DNA of 16,765 nt from an uncultured Clostridium sp. (GCA_958413095.1 CATYUF010000038.1:1-16765); one strand, 5' to 3'. Positions 1 to 9,109 are shown, counted from the first letter of the stretch. Notes: generated from the sequence alone by a model not told the origin. Translations and numbers: made by a program.

Positions 1-72
1 AGAAATAGTTTGGCTATTTTGATAAAGAGAAATCCTACTAAAAGTTTATGCTATCCTTTAGCATTTAGTAAT

Positions 73-101
73 TTGACATCTTATCTTATTTTTTATATAA
101 T
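73..101 (+). promoter_or_regulatory. Consensus sigma-A promoter for the thioesterase gene
   Basis: TTGACA at 73-78 and TATAAT at 96-101 are separated by exactly 17 bases, a perfect match to the vegetative promoter consensus. The predicted start near 108 leaves a 5' leader of about 68 bases before the TTG start at 176. It is the best-matching promoter in the window and implies constitutive transcription of the short gene that follows. No operator-like repeat overlaps it. Confidence 0.8.
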
Positions 102-175
102 TCATAAAATATTATAGGTTCTAGATTTCCTATCTATTTAAAAATCTAAATAAATTATACAAGGAAGCGATTATT

Positions 176-601
176 TTGAGTTTTACTTATGAAAGAAAAA
201 TTAATTATTATGAAACAGATAAAATGGGAGTAGTTCACCATTCAAATTACATAAGATTTTTAGAAGAAGCTAGATGTTATTACTTAGAAAATGAAAATAT
301 GCCATTTGTTTCTTTTGAAGAAAAATGTCTTACAATTCCTGTTTTAGGAGTAAATTGCCAGTATAAACATCATGTAACTTTTGGTGATACTCTTTTAATT
401 AGTGTTTTTGTTAAATCTTATAATGGGGTTAGATTAACAATGGGCTATGATGTTATTGATAAAAAAACTGGAAAAACTGCTATTATTGCTGAAACTCAAC
501 ATTGTTTTACTGATAAAAGTTTGAAACCTGTTAACTTGAAAAAAGCTTGGAAAGAATATAGTGATAAATTTGAAAAACTGCTAAAAGAAAGCATGTCATA
601 A
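176..601 (+). CDS. Acyl-CoA thioesterase, hotdog fold (YbgC/FadM type)
   Basis: This 141-aa protein has the length and layout of the single-domain 4HBT hotdog thioesterases, which hydrolyse acyl-CoA thioesters in the cytoplasm. The N-terminal active-site segment is clear: Y12-E-T-D15 followed by GVVHHSNY (18-25) and RFLEEAR (27-33). It matches the YbgC pattern DTDxxGVVYHxNY, with D15 as the likely catalytic aspartate and H22 in the usual histidine position. The start is a TTG at 176, chosen because AAGGAAG (161-167) lies eight bases upstream and the protein then begins as family members do. It is transcribed alone from the promoter at 73-101 and followed by a terminator near 716-757. The substrate (short, medium or aromatic acyl chain) cannot be read from sequence. 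Confidence 0.88.
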   Translation: MSFTYERKINYYETDKMGVVHHSNYIRFLEEARCYYLENENMPFVSFEEKCLTIPVLGVNCQYKHHVTFGDTLLISVFVKSYNGVRLTMGYDVIDKKTGKTAIIAETQHCFTDKSLKPVNLKKAWKEYSDKFEKLLKESMS

Positions 602-715
602 ATCTTGGTAAATTTATTTTAAAAGTTTATTAGAAAACTTATATAAACTTAAACAGTATATAATACAATATTTTTTTTATAAATGATAATTCATAAACAT
701 TAACATTAATTTTAA

Positions 716-757
716 AAAAGCTATTTTAAAATTTTTATATTCTAAAATAGCCTTTTT
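716..757. terminator. Bidirectional intrinsic terminator
   Basis: GCTATTTTA (720-728) pairs perfectly with TAAAATAGC (743-751) across a 14-base loop. It is flanked by an A run on the left and a T run on the right, so it can end transcription from either side. It closes the thioesterase gene on the plus strand and the polC/fic-remnant region on the minus strand. Because it lies just beyond the fic remnant's stop, it may be the terminator of the lost fic gene. Bases 602-715 hold nothing else that I can identify. Confidence 0.65.
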
Positions 758-783
758 ATTGTGCAATATTGCTTATTTTTAAA

Positions 784-975
784 TTATTCTTCTGATAAAT
801 TCCCAACAAATTTATCTACTAGCTCCTTATATTGGTCTTGAGCATTTAAACAAGTATCTATCAAATATCCTTTTTCTCCCCCATGTTGATATTCATTTAA
901 TCCTCTATAATAAAATAATTTATCTTTATCTAAAATTATAAATGGAACAATATCTACCCAAACAAACTCAACTGA
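784..975 (-). pseudogene. C-terminal remnant of an HTH-Fic family protein
   Basis: A minus-strand frame is open from 975 to the stop at 784-786. From about 954 down it reads DIVPFIILDKDKLFYYRGLN, followed by GEKGYLIDTCLNAQDQYKEL. This closely resembles, from memory, the C-terminal tail of Clostridial proteins with an HTH domain followed by a Fic (AMP-transferase-type) domain, whose usual wording is IVPFIIxDxxKxFYYRGLKE...KGYLxDTCLxAQDxF. That tail normally follows the catalytic HPFxxGNGR motif. The motif, the rest of the Fic fold, the HTH and any start codon are all missing, and upstream of the matching segment the frame runs into the end of polC. It is therefore a non-functional fragment of about 55-60 codons, probably left by a deletion. 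Family assignment rests on recognition of the motif, not a search. Confidence 0.72.
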
Positions 976-3900
976 TTACTCTGACTCATTCCATCTAAAC
1001 ATCCAAATTTCTTCAAAAGTTCAGCTACTGAATCTCCTACTTTCGAACGAATCTTCATATCATCAATCGACATAAATTTCCCATCTTTTCTTGCATTTTC
1101 AATTCCTAATGCTGCAACTGTTCCTAATCCTGCAATACTATTTAAAGGTGGTCTTATTCCCTCTTCTTCTACAATAAATTTTGTCGCACTTGATTTATAT
1201 AAATCTATTGGTAAGAATTTTATTCCTCTTTCATACATTTCTAAAACAAGTTCTAATACCGGATACATTGTCTTGTCTTTTGGAGTTGCATTATTTCCTA
1301 ATAAATCAATTTCTTTCATTTTATTTTTCACTTTTTCTTTTCCAAATATCATAATTTCACTATCAAAGTCATCTGCTGCTCTTATTGAGAAAAATGCTGT
1401 ATAATATGCTTTAGGCTCATGTACTTTAAACCATGCTATTCTAAAAGCATTTGTTACATATGCTGCTGCGTGGGCTTTTGGAAACATATATTTAATTTTT
1501 TCACAGGATTTTATATACCAGTCTGGTACATTATGCTCTTTCATCAAACTTACATATTCTGCCCATTTTGCTGGGTCTTTTAAGGCTTTTCCTTTACGAA
1601 CTGTTTCCATTATTTTAAATGCTGGATTTGGTGGTACTCCTTGTTTTATTAAGTATATCATTATATCATCACGACAACATATTGCTTCTGTTAGTGTTAC
1701 TGTTCCTTGTTCTATTAAGCTTTGTGCATTTCCTAACCACACGTCTGTACCATGTGATAATCCTGATATACGAATTAGTTCGTCAAAGGTTGTTGGTTTT
1801 GTGTCTACTAACATTCCTCTAACAAATTTTGTTCCAAATTCTGGTATCCCAAAACTTCCTACTTCTGAGTGTATTTGTTCAGGTGTTACTCCTAGTGCTT
1901 TTGTTGAACTAAATATTGACATTGTTTCTTTGTCATCTAGTGGTACTTTTGTTGGGTCAATTCCTGTTATGTCTTGTAGCATTCTTATAACTGTCGGATC
2001 GTCGTGTCCTAGTATATCTAATTTTAATAGGTTTGCATCTATTGAGTGATAGTCAAAATGTGTTGTTATGATGTCTGAATTTGGATCATCTGCTGGGTGT
2101 TGTACTGGGCAAAATTCATATATTTCTCTTCCTTTTGGAACTACTATGATTCCCCCCGGATGTTGACCTGTTGTTCTTTTTATTCCTGTGCATCCTTGTG
2201 ATATTCTTTTTATTTCTGCTTGATTTACTGGAATATGTCTTTCTTCATAATAATTTTTAACATATCCAAATGCTGTTTTATCTGCTACTGTACCTATTGT
2301 TCCTGCTTTAAAGGTTGTACCTTTTCCAAATATTACTTCTGTATATTTATGTGCTTTTGCTTGATATTCTCCTGAGAAGTTTAAGTCTATATCTGGCTCT
2401 TTATCACCATTAAATCCTAAGAAAGTTTCAAATGGTATATCCATTCCATCTTTATCTAGTTTATGACCACATTTTGGACATTCCTTATCTGGTAAGTCAA
2501 ATCCATTTTTTACTCCATAATCTGTAAAGTCTGAATATTTACAGTTTGGACATCTATAATGTGCTGGTAATGAATTTACTTCTGTTATTCCTGTCATATT
2601 TGCAACAAAGGAAGAACCTACTGACCCTCTTGAACCAACTATATATCCATCTTCATTTGACTTCCATACTAATTTTTGTGCAATTATATACATAACTGAA
2701 AATCCATTTTTTATGATTGAATCTAGTTCTTTATCAAGTCTTGTTTGCACTATTTCTGGAAGTGGGTCACCATATAACTCATGTGCTTTATTATATGCTA
2801 TGTCTTTAATAGTTTGCTCACATCCTGGTATGTGTGGAGGACATTTTTCAGGTGATATTGGACTTATTTGGTCACACAGAGCTGATATTTTATTTGTGTT
2901 TGTTACAACGACTTCATATGCTTTTTCTTTTCCTAAGTAACTAAACTCGTCTAGCATTTCTTCTGTTGTTCTTAAGTATAGTGGTGCTTGATTATCTGCA
3001 TCATCATATTTTTGTCCAGCTTCTAATATACGCCTATATATTTCATCTTGTGGGTCCATAAAGTGAACATCACAAGTTGCTACTACTGGTTTATTTAATT
3101 TTTCTCCTAATGCTACTATTTTTCTATTTATATCTCTTAAAGCTTCTTCATCAGCAACTTTTTCATTTCTTATTAAAAATTCATTGTTTCCTGTTGGTTG
3201 AATTTCTAAGTAATCATAGTCACTTGCAATTTCTTCTATTTCTTCATCTGTTTTACCAAGTTCTATTGCTTGATATACTTCTCCTGCTTCACAAGCACTT
3301 CCTAGTATTAACCCTTCTGAATATTTTTTATATAAACTCTTTAAAATTCTAGGTTTTCTATAAAAATAATGTAAATGTGATAATGATACTAATTTATATA
3401 GATTTCTTAGTCCTACATAATTTTTAGCTAATATTATTGCATGATATGTCTTTAATTTTTTATATTCTTCTTTTTTAGCTTCTGAATCTGCTGCAACTCT
3501 GTCTATATCTTCAACTATCTCAGCCCCTTTTTTCTTTAACATATCTATCATTACCTTAAATACTTTAACAGTTGTATCAACATCATCTAAAGCACGGTGT
3601 GCTACTTCTACTTTTATTCCTAAATTTTCTGCTATTTTTCCAAGTTTATATTTTTTATAATCAGGGAATAAATCTTTTGCTAAACTTAATGTATCTAAAT
3701 ATGTATAGTTAAATTCATATCCTAAAGCTTTTGCATTTTGTTTTAGAAATCCTACATCAAAATTTGCATTATGTGCTACTATTACAGTTTCTTTATCATC
3801 TCCTAAAAACTCTAATATTTTTGGAAATACTTTTTCTATAGTTTCTGCATCTTTTACCATTTCATCTGTTATGTTTGTTACTTCGGTTACTCTTTCTGGA

Positions 3901-5783
3901 ATATGTTTTTCTGGATTTACAAATGTACTAAATTCATCAATTACTTCTCCATTTTTTACTTTCATTATTCCTACTTCTGTTATTTTTTCTGTAACAGCTG
4001 AAAAACCTGTGGTTTCTAAGTCTAGTACACAATATGTTGTATCTATACTTTGGCTTTTTCCATTATATACTGTTTTTGTATTATCTGGAGCAAGATATGC
4101 TTCAACTCCATAAATTATTTTTATATCTTTATTATCATATCCTAACATTTTGTGAGCTTCTGGAAATGCTTGTACTACACCATGGTCTGTTATTGCTATT
4201 GACTTCATTCCCCATTTCATTGCTCTTTTTATTAAATCTGTTGCTGATGTCATTGCATCCATTTGGCTCATTTTTGTATGCATATGTAATTCTACTCTTT
4301 TTACTTCGCTATTATCTTGTCTTATTGTTTTCTTTAAACCTTCACTTTCTACTATTGTATTTGCCATTACTGTTAGTTCGTTAGAAAATGAATCCATTTG
4401 AGCATTTCCAGAAATTTTTACCCCTTTTGCATTTTTCATTCTTTTTATTACTTTTTTACTAACATCTTTATTTAAAAATGCTTTACAAGTCATACTACTT
4501 GAACCATCATATAAATCAAAACTTAGAAGTGTTTTTCCAGATTTTAGTTCTCTATCTTCCATTCCTATAATCTCACCATCTAGTGCTACTTTTCCATCAT
4601 CTACATTTAATTCGGAAATTTTCACTACATTTTCTATTATATTTGGATTCATTCCTAAAATTAATGGTGTATCTTCATCATCTTCTGGAAGCTCTGGTAC
4701 ATCACTATTACTTGCAATAATAGTATTTGCCATTATTGTTACATCTCCAGCATATGCATCTAGTCCTGCTTTTCCTATTGCTTTTATTGCTTTTGCATTT
4801 TGAATTTTTTCTATAATTTCTTTTCCTTCTGAAAGAGTCTTTGCAAAAGATTTACAAGTAATTGTTCCTGTTCCATCATATATATCAAATATTAACATTC
4901 CTTTTCCTGTTCTTGTTTCTCTACATTCACTTGTTAATATTCTTCCTTCTATTGTAATTCTAGAATTACTTGCTGTTATATCTTTGATATTTACTTTATT
5001 TTCTTTTGCTTTAGATGGTTTTCCCATTATATATTCTTGTTCTTCATACTCGTCAATATCATCTGGTATTGGTGGAAGACCTCCATCTATTTCCTCTTCT
5101 GGAATATATCCTTCTAGTCCTGTTGGCGGCATATAGTCTGGGTCATTATATTCTGGCACATCTTGGCTATTTGGATTATTTGCTTCTTTTTCATTTTCTT
5201 TAGCTTGCATCATATTTAATTCTTCAATATGTGCAATGGCTTTTTCTTCTACATTTTTTATTTCTTCTTCAATTTGTTTAATTTCTTCTTTGGATAATTG
5301 CTCTGTCAAGTTTACCTTGTACTCAACTCCAAAGATATTTTTAAGGACTTTTTCTAATTCCTTATCTGTCTTTTTTGCCTTTAAAAAATCTGCACCTTTT
5401 ATGTGCATTTTTACATTTATTTCTTTTCCTTCAACACTAACATCACTTTTTAATAGTAACATTGGCTTCATTAATGGATATTTATGTGCCATATATGCAA
5501 TAATATTTTTCCACTCTTTTTGTATTGAATTTAATTTTACTCCTTCATGATATTTTATCTTTAAGTCTATTTGTTCGAATTGAAATCTTTCTCTTAGGAA
5601 TTTTTCAAAAAACCATAATTCTTTTATTTCTATATATTCGTCAAAGTATATTAATACTTGTAAAGTATTTGTCTTTTTTATTATGTTTAGTCCTTCTATA
5701 TTTGCATATTGTATGTTTGAACTTGTTTTATAATCACTAAATATATCTTTTACTTTTTTTGTTTTTGTATTTTCTTCTGACAT
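954..5783 (-). CDS. polC: DNA polymerase III alpha subunit, Gram-positive PolC type
   Basis: This is the replicative polymerase of low-GC Gram-positives, combining polymerase and 3'-5' proofreading exonuclease. In order: PolC N-terminal domain (about 1-200); an acidic, proline-rich linker (about 200-262); two tandem OB folds (about 264-358 and 386-482); first part of the PHP domain with H500-M-H502; a DEDDh exonuclease inserted in PHP (D588-L-E590, D676 in HNANFD, H729 and D734 in HRALDD); remainder of PHP; then the polymerase core with a zinc-binding set C1078/C1081/C1102/C1105 and catalytic PDIDL (D1131, D1133) plus D1256 in KLDILG. At 1609 aa it is about 160 residues longer than the usual 1430-1450, largely because of the second OB fold and linker. 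The ATG follows AAAGGAGAG at good spacing. The end SNQLSLFG adds one residue to the common SNQLSLF, and the stop lies inside the fic remnant. Confidence 0.97.
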   Translation of the reverse strand: MSEENTKTKKVKDIFSDYKTSSNIQYANIEGLNIIKKTNTLQVLIYFDEYIEIKELWFFEKFLRERFQFEQIDLKIKYHEGVKLNSIQKEWKNIIAYMAHKYPLMKPMLLLKSDVSVEGKEINVKMHIKGADFLKAKKTDKELEKVLKNIFGVEYKVNLTEQLSKEEIKQIEEEIKNVEEKAIAHIEELNMMQAKENEKEANNPNSQDVPEYNDPDYMPPTGLEGYIPEEEIDGGLPPIPDDIDEYEEQEYIMGKPSKAKENKVNIKDITASNSRITIEGRILTSECRETRTGKGMLIFDIYDGTGTITCKSFAKTLSEGKEIIEKIQNAKAIKAIGKAGLDAYAGDVTIMANTIIASNSDVPELPEDDEDTPLILGMNPNIIENVVKISELNVDDGKVALDGEIIGMEDRELKSGKTLLSFDLYDGSSSMTCKAFLNKDVSKKVIKRMKNAKGVKISGNAQMDSFSNELTVMANTIVESEGLKKTIRQDNSEVKRVELHMHTKMSQMDAMTSATDLIKRAMKWGMKSIAITDHGVVQAFPEAHKMLGYDNKDIKIIYGVEAYLAPDNTKTVYNGKSQSIDTTYCVLDLETTGFSAVTEKITEVGIMKVKNGEVIDEFSTFVNPEKHIPERVTEVTNITDEMVKDAETIEKVFPKILEFLGDDKETVIVAHNANFDVGFLKQNAKALGYEFNYTYLDTLSLAKDLFPDYKKYKLGKIAENLGIKVEVAHRALDDVDTTVKVFKVMIDMLKKKGAEIVEDIDRVAADSEAKKEEYKKLKTYHAIILAKNYVGLRNLYKLVSLSHLHYFYRKPRILKSLYKKYSEGLILGSACEAGEVYQAIELGKTDEEIEEIASDYDYLEIQPTGNNEFLIRNEKVADEEALRDINRKIVALGEKLNKPVVATCDVHFMDPQDEIYRRILEAGQKYDDADNQAPLYLRTTEEMLDEFSYLGKEKAYEVVVTNTNKISALCDQISPISPEKCPPHIPGCEQTIKDIAYNKAHELYGDPLPEIVQTRLDKELDSIIKNGFSVMYIIAQKLVWKSNEDGYIVGSRGSVGSSFVANMTGITEVNSLPAHYRCPNCKYSDFTDYGVKNGFDLPDKECPKCGHKLDKDGMDIPFETFLGFNGDKEPDIDLNFSGEYQAKAHKYTEVIFGKGTTFKAGTIGTVADKTAFGYVKNYYEERHIPVNQAEIKRISQGCTGIKRTTGQHPGGIIVVPKGREIYEFCPVQHPADDPNSDIITTHFDYHSIDANLLKLDILGHDDPTVIRMLQDITGIDPTKVPLDDKETMSIFSSTKALGVTPEQIHSEVGSFGIPEFGTKFVRGMLVDTKPTTFDELIRISGLSHGTDVWLGNAQSLIEQGTVTLTEAICCRDDIMIYLIKQGVPPNPAFKIMETVRKGKALKDPAKWAEYVSLMKEHNVPDWYIKSCEKIKYMFPKAHAAAYVTNAFRIAWFKVHEPKAYYTAFFSIRAADDFDSEIMIFGKEKVKNKMKEIDLLGNNATPKDKTMYPVLELVLEMYERGIKFLPIDLYKSSATKFIVEEEGIRPPLNSIAGLGTVAALGIENARKDGKFMSIDDMKIRSKVGDSVAELLKKFGCLDGMSQSNQLSLFG

Positions 5784-5810
5784 ATTTTTTCTCTCCTTTT
5801 GCTGTTTTTT

Positions 5811-5819
5811 ATTCTATCA
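5811..5819 (-). promoter_or_regulatory. Candidate extended -10 promoter of polC
   Basis: On the minus strand TGATAGAAT gives an extended -10 (TG, one base, TAGAAT at 5811-5816) about 28 bases upstream of the polC start. No good -35 is visible at the expected distance in this very AT-rich spacer, so the call is tentative. Confidence 0.35.
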
Positions 5820-5881
5820 TATTTTTAGTATTTATTAAAGAACTTTTATTGGATTTTTATATTTTTATTTTTATATTTTTA

Positions 5882-5890
5882 TGGTATAAT
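5882..5890 (+). promoter_or_regulatory. Extended -10 promoter of the U32 gene
   Basis: TGGTATAAT supplies a perfect TATAAT (5885-5890) with the TG of an extended -10 at 5882-5883, about 75 bases before the U32-family start. The -35 region is only T-rich. It diverges from the polC promoter, so the two large genes share this 182-base spacer. Confidence 0.55.
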
Positions 5891-5965
5891 AATGTCGAAT
5901 TTAGTTAATAGATATATACTCAAAATATAAAAAAATAAATGAAAGGAATTGGTTAAATATAAAAT

Positions 5966-8392
5966 ATGATTGAATTACTTTCACCTGTTGGTGATTTCGA
6001 ATGTTTAAAAGCTGCTGTTCAAAATGGTGCAGATAGTGTATATTTGGGTGCTGACATTTTTAATGCTAGAGCTTTTGCTACTAATTTTGATGATGAAACT
6101 TTAGAAAAAGTTATTAAATATGCAAAAATTAGAGGAGTTAAAACAAATCTTACATTAAATACACTAATAAAAAATGATGAGTTTGAAGCTGCCTTAGAAT
6201 TAGCCCAAAAAGCCTATAAATTGGGAATTGATGCAATCATTGTTCAAGATTTAGGTCTAGCAATTAAATTAATAAAAACTTTTCCTGATTTACCAATCCA
6301 TGCTAGCACTCAAATGACTGTTCACAATTTAAATGGAGCTTTAGAGTTACAAGATTTAGGTTTTAAAAGAATTGTTCTTTCAAGAGAGCTTTCTGCAAAT
6401 GATATTGATTATATTTGTAAAAATACTGATGTAGAAATTGAAACTTTTATACATGGAGCTTTGTGCATTTCTTATTCTGGTCAATGCCTTTTTTCTAGTA
6501 TGATTGGAGGTCGTTCTGGAAATAGAGGAAAATGTGCTGGTCCTTGTAGATTACCTTTTGAGTTACTAGAAAATGATAAGAAAATAAATTCAGGATATCT
6601 TTTAAGCACTCGTGATTTATGTGGTTTAGATTATATTCCACAATTAATTAATTCAGGTGTTAAATCTCTTAAAATAGAAGGAAGAATGAAAAGCCCTGAA
6701 TATGTTGCTACTGTAACTAGAATTTATAGAAAATATATCGACTTAGCATATTCCAATGAAGAATATATTATCGATGAAAATAATCGAAAAGAACTTTTAC
6801 AAGTTTTTAATAGAGGTATGTCTTCATCCGGTCACTTATCTAATTTAGGTAATAAAAATTTGGTTTATAAAGAAAAATCTAATAATATGGGACTTTATTT
6901 AGGAAAAATTCAAAATTATAATGAAAAAAAAGGCTTAATTACAATAAAATTAAATGAACCTGTTAAAATTGGTGATACAATTTCTATTGATTATGAGCAA
7001 GGTTCTTATACTATTTCAGAATTAATGAATTGCAATAATAAAAATATTACTGAAACTAATGTTGGCGATACTGTGATTATCGGTAGAATGAAAGGAAATA
7101 TTAGATTAGGTAATAATGTTTATAAAATGAGTTCTAAAGAGCTAAATGATTTTTCAAAATCTAGTTATTCTAAAGAATATAGAAAGGTTGATCTTAATTG
7201 TAATATTTCTATAAAAAAAGATAAACCTATTGTAGTTTCTATTTCTTCTGCTTCTAATATTGATTTATATAAGGATTTATCAATAAATTATGTTTCTGAA
7301 TTAGTTCCTTTAGAAGCAAAAAATAGACCTTTAACTATTGAAACTATAATCAAACAATTTTCTAAGACTTCCTCTACTCCTTTTGAATTTAAACATTTTA
7401 ATGTAGATTTAGAAGATGGATTATTTATTCCTAAATTAAGTCTTTTAAATGATTTAAGAAGAAATATTTTAGCTTTAGTTGAAGATTATGCTCTTAAAAA
7501 AATTAAAAGAAATAATTGTTTTAATTTATATGACAATGATTTGCATAGTAGCTTTAATGATAAATCTAAGAAATTTGATATTTCTGTATTACTAAATATT
7601 TTGAATTTAGATTATGATTATTCAAAGCTAAGTGATAATATAAAAAATGTTTATATACCTCTTAAATATTTCACTAATAAAAACTTTGCTGATATATTAC
7701 ATATTTTAGATAGTAAATTTAACATATATATTTATATGCCAACTATTGTAAAATCAAATTATAAAAATTTGCTATTGTCTAATATTGAAAACACTTTAAA
7801 AAACTATAAGATACAAGGCTTTGTAGTTTCAAATATATGTAATTTTAAATTGTTAGGCTCTTTATTTAAAGAACTTGAAAGGGATTTTGAAATAATTACT
7901 AACTATACTTTTAATGTTTTTAATAATGATACTATTTCTGAGTTAAAAAAATTAGGAGCAATTAGATATACTATTTCTCCTGAATTAGATAAAACTACAG
8001 TTGATTCACTATGTAATTGTAATATATTAGATAATGAATTAATAGTGTATGGAAAAATTCCTGTTCTTAATATGAATTATTGTTTACTTGGTGAAACTGA
8101 TAAATGTTATCCAACTTGTAAACAAAGATGTAATAGTACAAATTCTTATCTTTTAAAAGATAGACTTAATATGACTTTTGAAATTTTACCTGATAATATT
8201 CAAACTGTTACAACTATTTATAATAGTAAAATAACTTCAATTTCTCCTGCTGATTTTAATATTAATATTGCTAGAATTGATATTTTAGATGAAAGTATTG
8301 ATGAGATTAATAATGTTGTTTTAAAAGTTAGAAATGGCGAAAGATTAGAAGGGAAAGATTATACTAATGGAAATTTGAATCGTGAAATTTAA
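5966..8392 (+). CDS. U32 peptidase-family protein with DUF3656 (RlhA/TrhP-like)
   Basis: The 808-aa product opens with IELLSPVGDFECLKAAVQNG and continues YLGADIFNARAF, the signature of the U32 family. Despite the peptidase name, studied members (RlhA, TrhP) are RNA hydroxylation factors: RlhA acts on 23S rRNA C2501 and TrhP on tRNA wobble uridine. The conserved core HGALCISYSGQC then GNRGKCAGPC has cysteines at about 167, 174, 190 and 194, proposed in the family to hold an iron-sulfur cluster. A long C-terminal part matches the DUF3656-containing architecture, ending with a second cysteine-rich segment (ILDNELIVYGKIPVLNMNYC, then CYPTCKQRC). The architecture fits the RlhA branch better than the shorter TrhP proteins. 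The ATG at 5966 is forced, since an in-frame stop lies at 5960-5962, but AAAGGAA lies about 18 bases upstream, an unusually long spacing. The substrate is inferred from family only. Confidence 0.87.
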   Translation: MIELLSPVGDFECLKAAVQNGADSVYLGADIFNARAFATNFDDETLEKVIKYAKIRGVKTNLTLNTLIKNDEFEAALELAQKAYKLGIDAIIVQDLGLAIKLIKTFPDLPIHASTQMTVHNLNGALELQDLGFKRIVLSRELSANDIDYICKNTDVEIETFIHGALCISYSGQCLFSSMIGGRSGNRGKCAGPCRLPFELLENDKKINSGYLLSTRDLCGLDYIPQLINSGVKSLKIEGRMKSPEYVATVTRIYRKYIDLAYSNEEYIIDENNRKELLQVFNRGMSSSGHLSNLGNKNLVYKEKSNNMGLYLGKIQNYNEKKGLITIKLNEPVKIGDTISIDYEQGSYTISELMNCNNKNITETNVGDTVIIGRMKGNIRLGNNVYKMSSKELNDFSKSSYSKEYRKVDLNCNISIKKDKPIVVSISSASNIDLYKDLSINYVSELVPLEAKNRPLTIETIIKQFSKTSSTPFEFKHFNVDLEDGLFIPKLSLLNDLRRNILALVEDYALKKIKRNNCFNLYDNDLHSSFNDKSKKFDISVLLNILNLDYDYSKLSDNIKNVYIPLKYFTNKNFADILHILDSKFNIYIYMPTIVKSNYKNLLLSNIENTLKNYKIQGFVVSNICNFKLLGSLFKELERDFEIITNYTFNVFNNDTISELKKLGAIRYTISPELDKTTVDSLCNCNILDNELIVYGKIPVLNMNYCLLGETDKCYPTCKQRCNSTNSYLLKDRLNMTFEILPDNIQTVTTIYNSKITSISPADFNINIARIDILDESIDEINNVVLKVRNGERLEGKDYTNGNLNREI

Positions 8393-8502
8393 AATAATAA
8401 TTGAATTTCAATAAGTAATTATTTTCACCAAAATGTTAAAAAATAATTTACAGCAATCATAATAAGGTGTACTAAAATAGTAATCCTCTTTCAATAACAC
8501 AA

Positions 8503-8541
8503 AAATATCAAATAAAACTAGTATTGTTTTATTTGATATTT
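8503..8541. terminator. Perfect 16-bp bidirectional terminator hairpin
   Basis: AAATATCAAATAAAAC (8503-8518) is exactly complementary to 8526-8541, with a 7-base loop and A and T runs on the two sides. It sits between the convergent U32 gene and RNHCP gene and can serve both. The rest of the 8393-8665 spacer holds only a weak repeat after the U32 stop and a 22-codon minus-strand frame of doubtful meaning (8592-8660). Confidence 0.85.
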
Positions 8542-8665
8542 TTTAATAATTGCATATTATAATTATTTTTTGGCTTTTTCATTTTTTATTATTAAAAGAA
8601 CTCTCTTAATTTGCTAGGTGGTACTAACGAATTTGAAATGTACGATAAAAATTGTCTCATATTTT

Positions 8666-8983
8666 TCAAATTTGTTTACTACTTAAATCAATTATTAAAT
8701 CAATATTATCATCTTTTGCTGACTTATTTTTTCTAATTGCACCACATTTTTTACATCTGTAAATAATAACATAACCTTTTTTACTGTCAATCTCTAAACT
8801 AACTGGCTCTAAGTCACCATGGCATTCTTCTTGTCTATCTCCCGGGTTTTTATCTACATGTTTTGAGTGTAAACAAAAAGGACAATGGTCTCTACAAGAA
8901 TAACCTAGTTTTGTTACTTTTTTTCCACAATTTTCACATATAAACTCTTCATCTATTTCTGTAAATCTTCTACTATTTTCCAT
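8666..8983 (-). CDS. RNHCP domain zinc protein
   Basis: This 105-aa protein carries the RNHCP domain, named for the Arg-Asn-His-Cys-Pro motif, here C30-R-D-H-C-P35 with Asp in place of Asn. Around it are further conserved elements: C16xxC19, CPFCLHSKHVD (34-44), PGDR (47-50), C54-H-G, and C77xxC80. The paired cysteines strongly suggest a zinc-ribbon-like, cytosolic protein, and length and motif order are normal for the family. No biochemical role is established for the family that I can name. The ATG lies about 12 bases after AAAGGA, somewhat long. It follows the kinase gene on the same strand after a 126-base gap that contains only short AT-rich inverted repeats, so co-transcription is possible but not shown. 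Confidence 0.85.
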   Translation of the reverse strand: MENSRRFTEIDEEFICENCGKKVTKLGYSCRDHCPFCLHSKHVDKNPGDRQEECHGDLEPVSLEIDSKKGYVIIYRCKKCGAIRKNKSAKDDNIDLIIDLSSKQI

Positions 8984-9109
8984 ATAAAAATCTATTCCTT
9001 TCTTATTTTACTCAAAATGAACACATGTTAATGAAAGATTCATGTTCTATTCAGCTTATTTTCTTTTCGAAGCAGTCTTCATTATAAATTCTTTATCATT
9101 TATAATATT

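Noticed and set aside
37..69. Short inverted repeat ACTAAA...TTTAGT around ATGCTA/TAGCAT
   Set aside because: Weak stem without a T run, upstream of the promoter; could be chance.
1..117. Open plus-strand frame ending at TAG 115-117 (reads NSLAILIKRNPTKSL...)
   Set aside because: Could be the 3' end of a gene cut by the window edge, but it overlaps a perfect promoter, matches nothing I recognise and is short enough to be chance in AT-rich DNA.
1619..5740. Several leucine- and serine-rich plus-strand frames opposite polC
   Set aside because: Antisense shadows of the polC codons, with low-complexity composition and no ribosome binding sites.
954..5783. Possibility that the extra PolC length is an intein or insertion
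   Set aside because: No splicing-block motifs; the extra length is accounted for by a homologous second OB fold and an acidic linker.
8592..8660. 22-codon minus-strand frame MRQFLSYISNSLVPPSKLRE plus two residues, just past the RNHCP stop
   Set aside because: No ribosome binding site and no firm family. It might be the tail of a decayed gene, but nothing in the sequence proves it.
8984..9109. Short dyads (GAACATG, ATTATAAA) between kinase and RNHCP genes
   Set aside because: Too short and AT-rich to call as operator or terminator.
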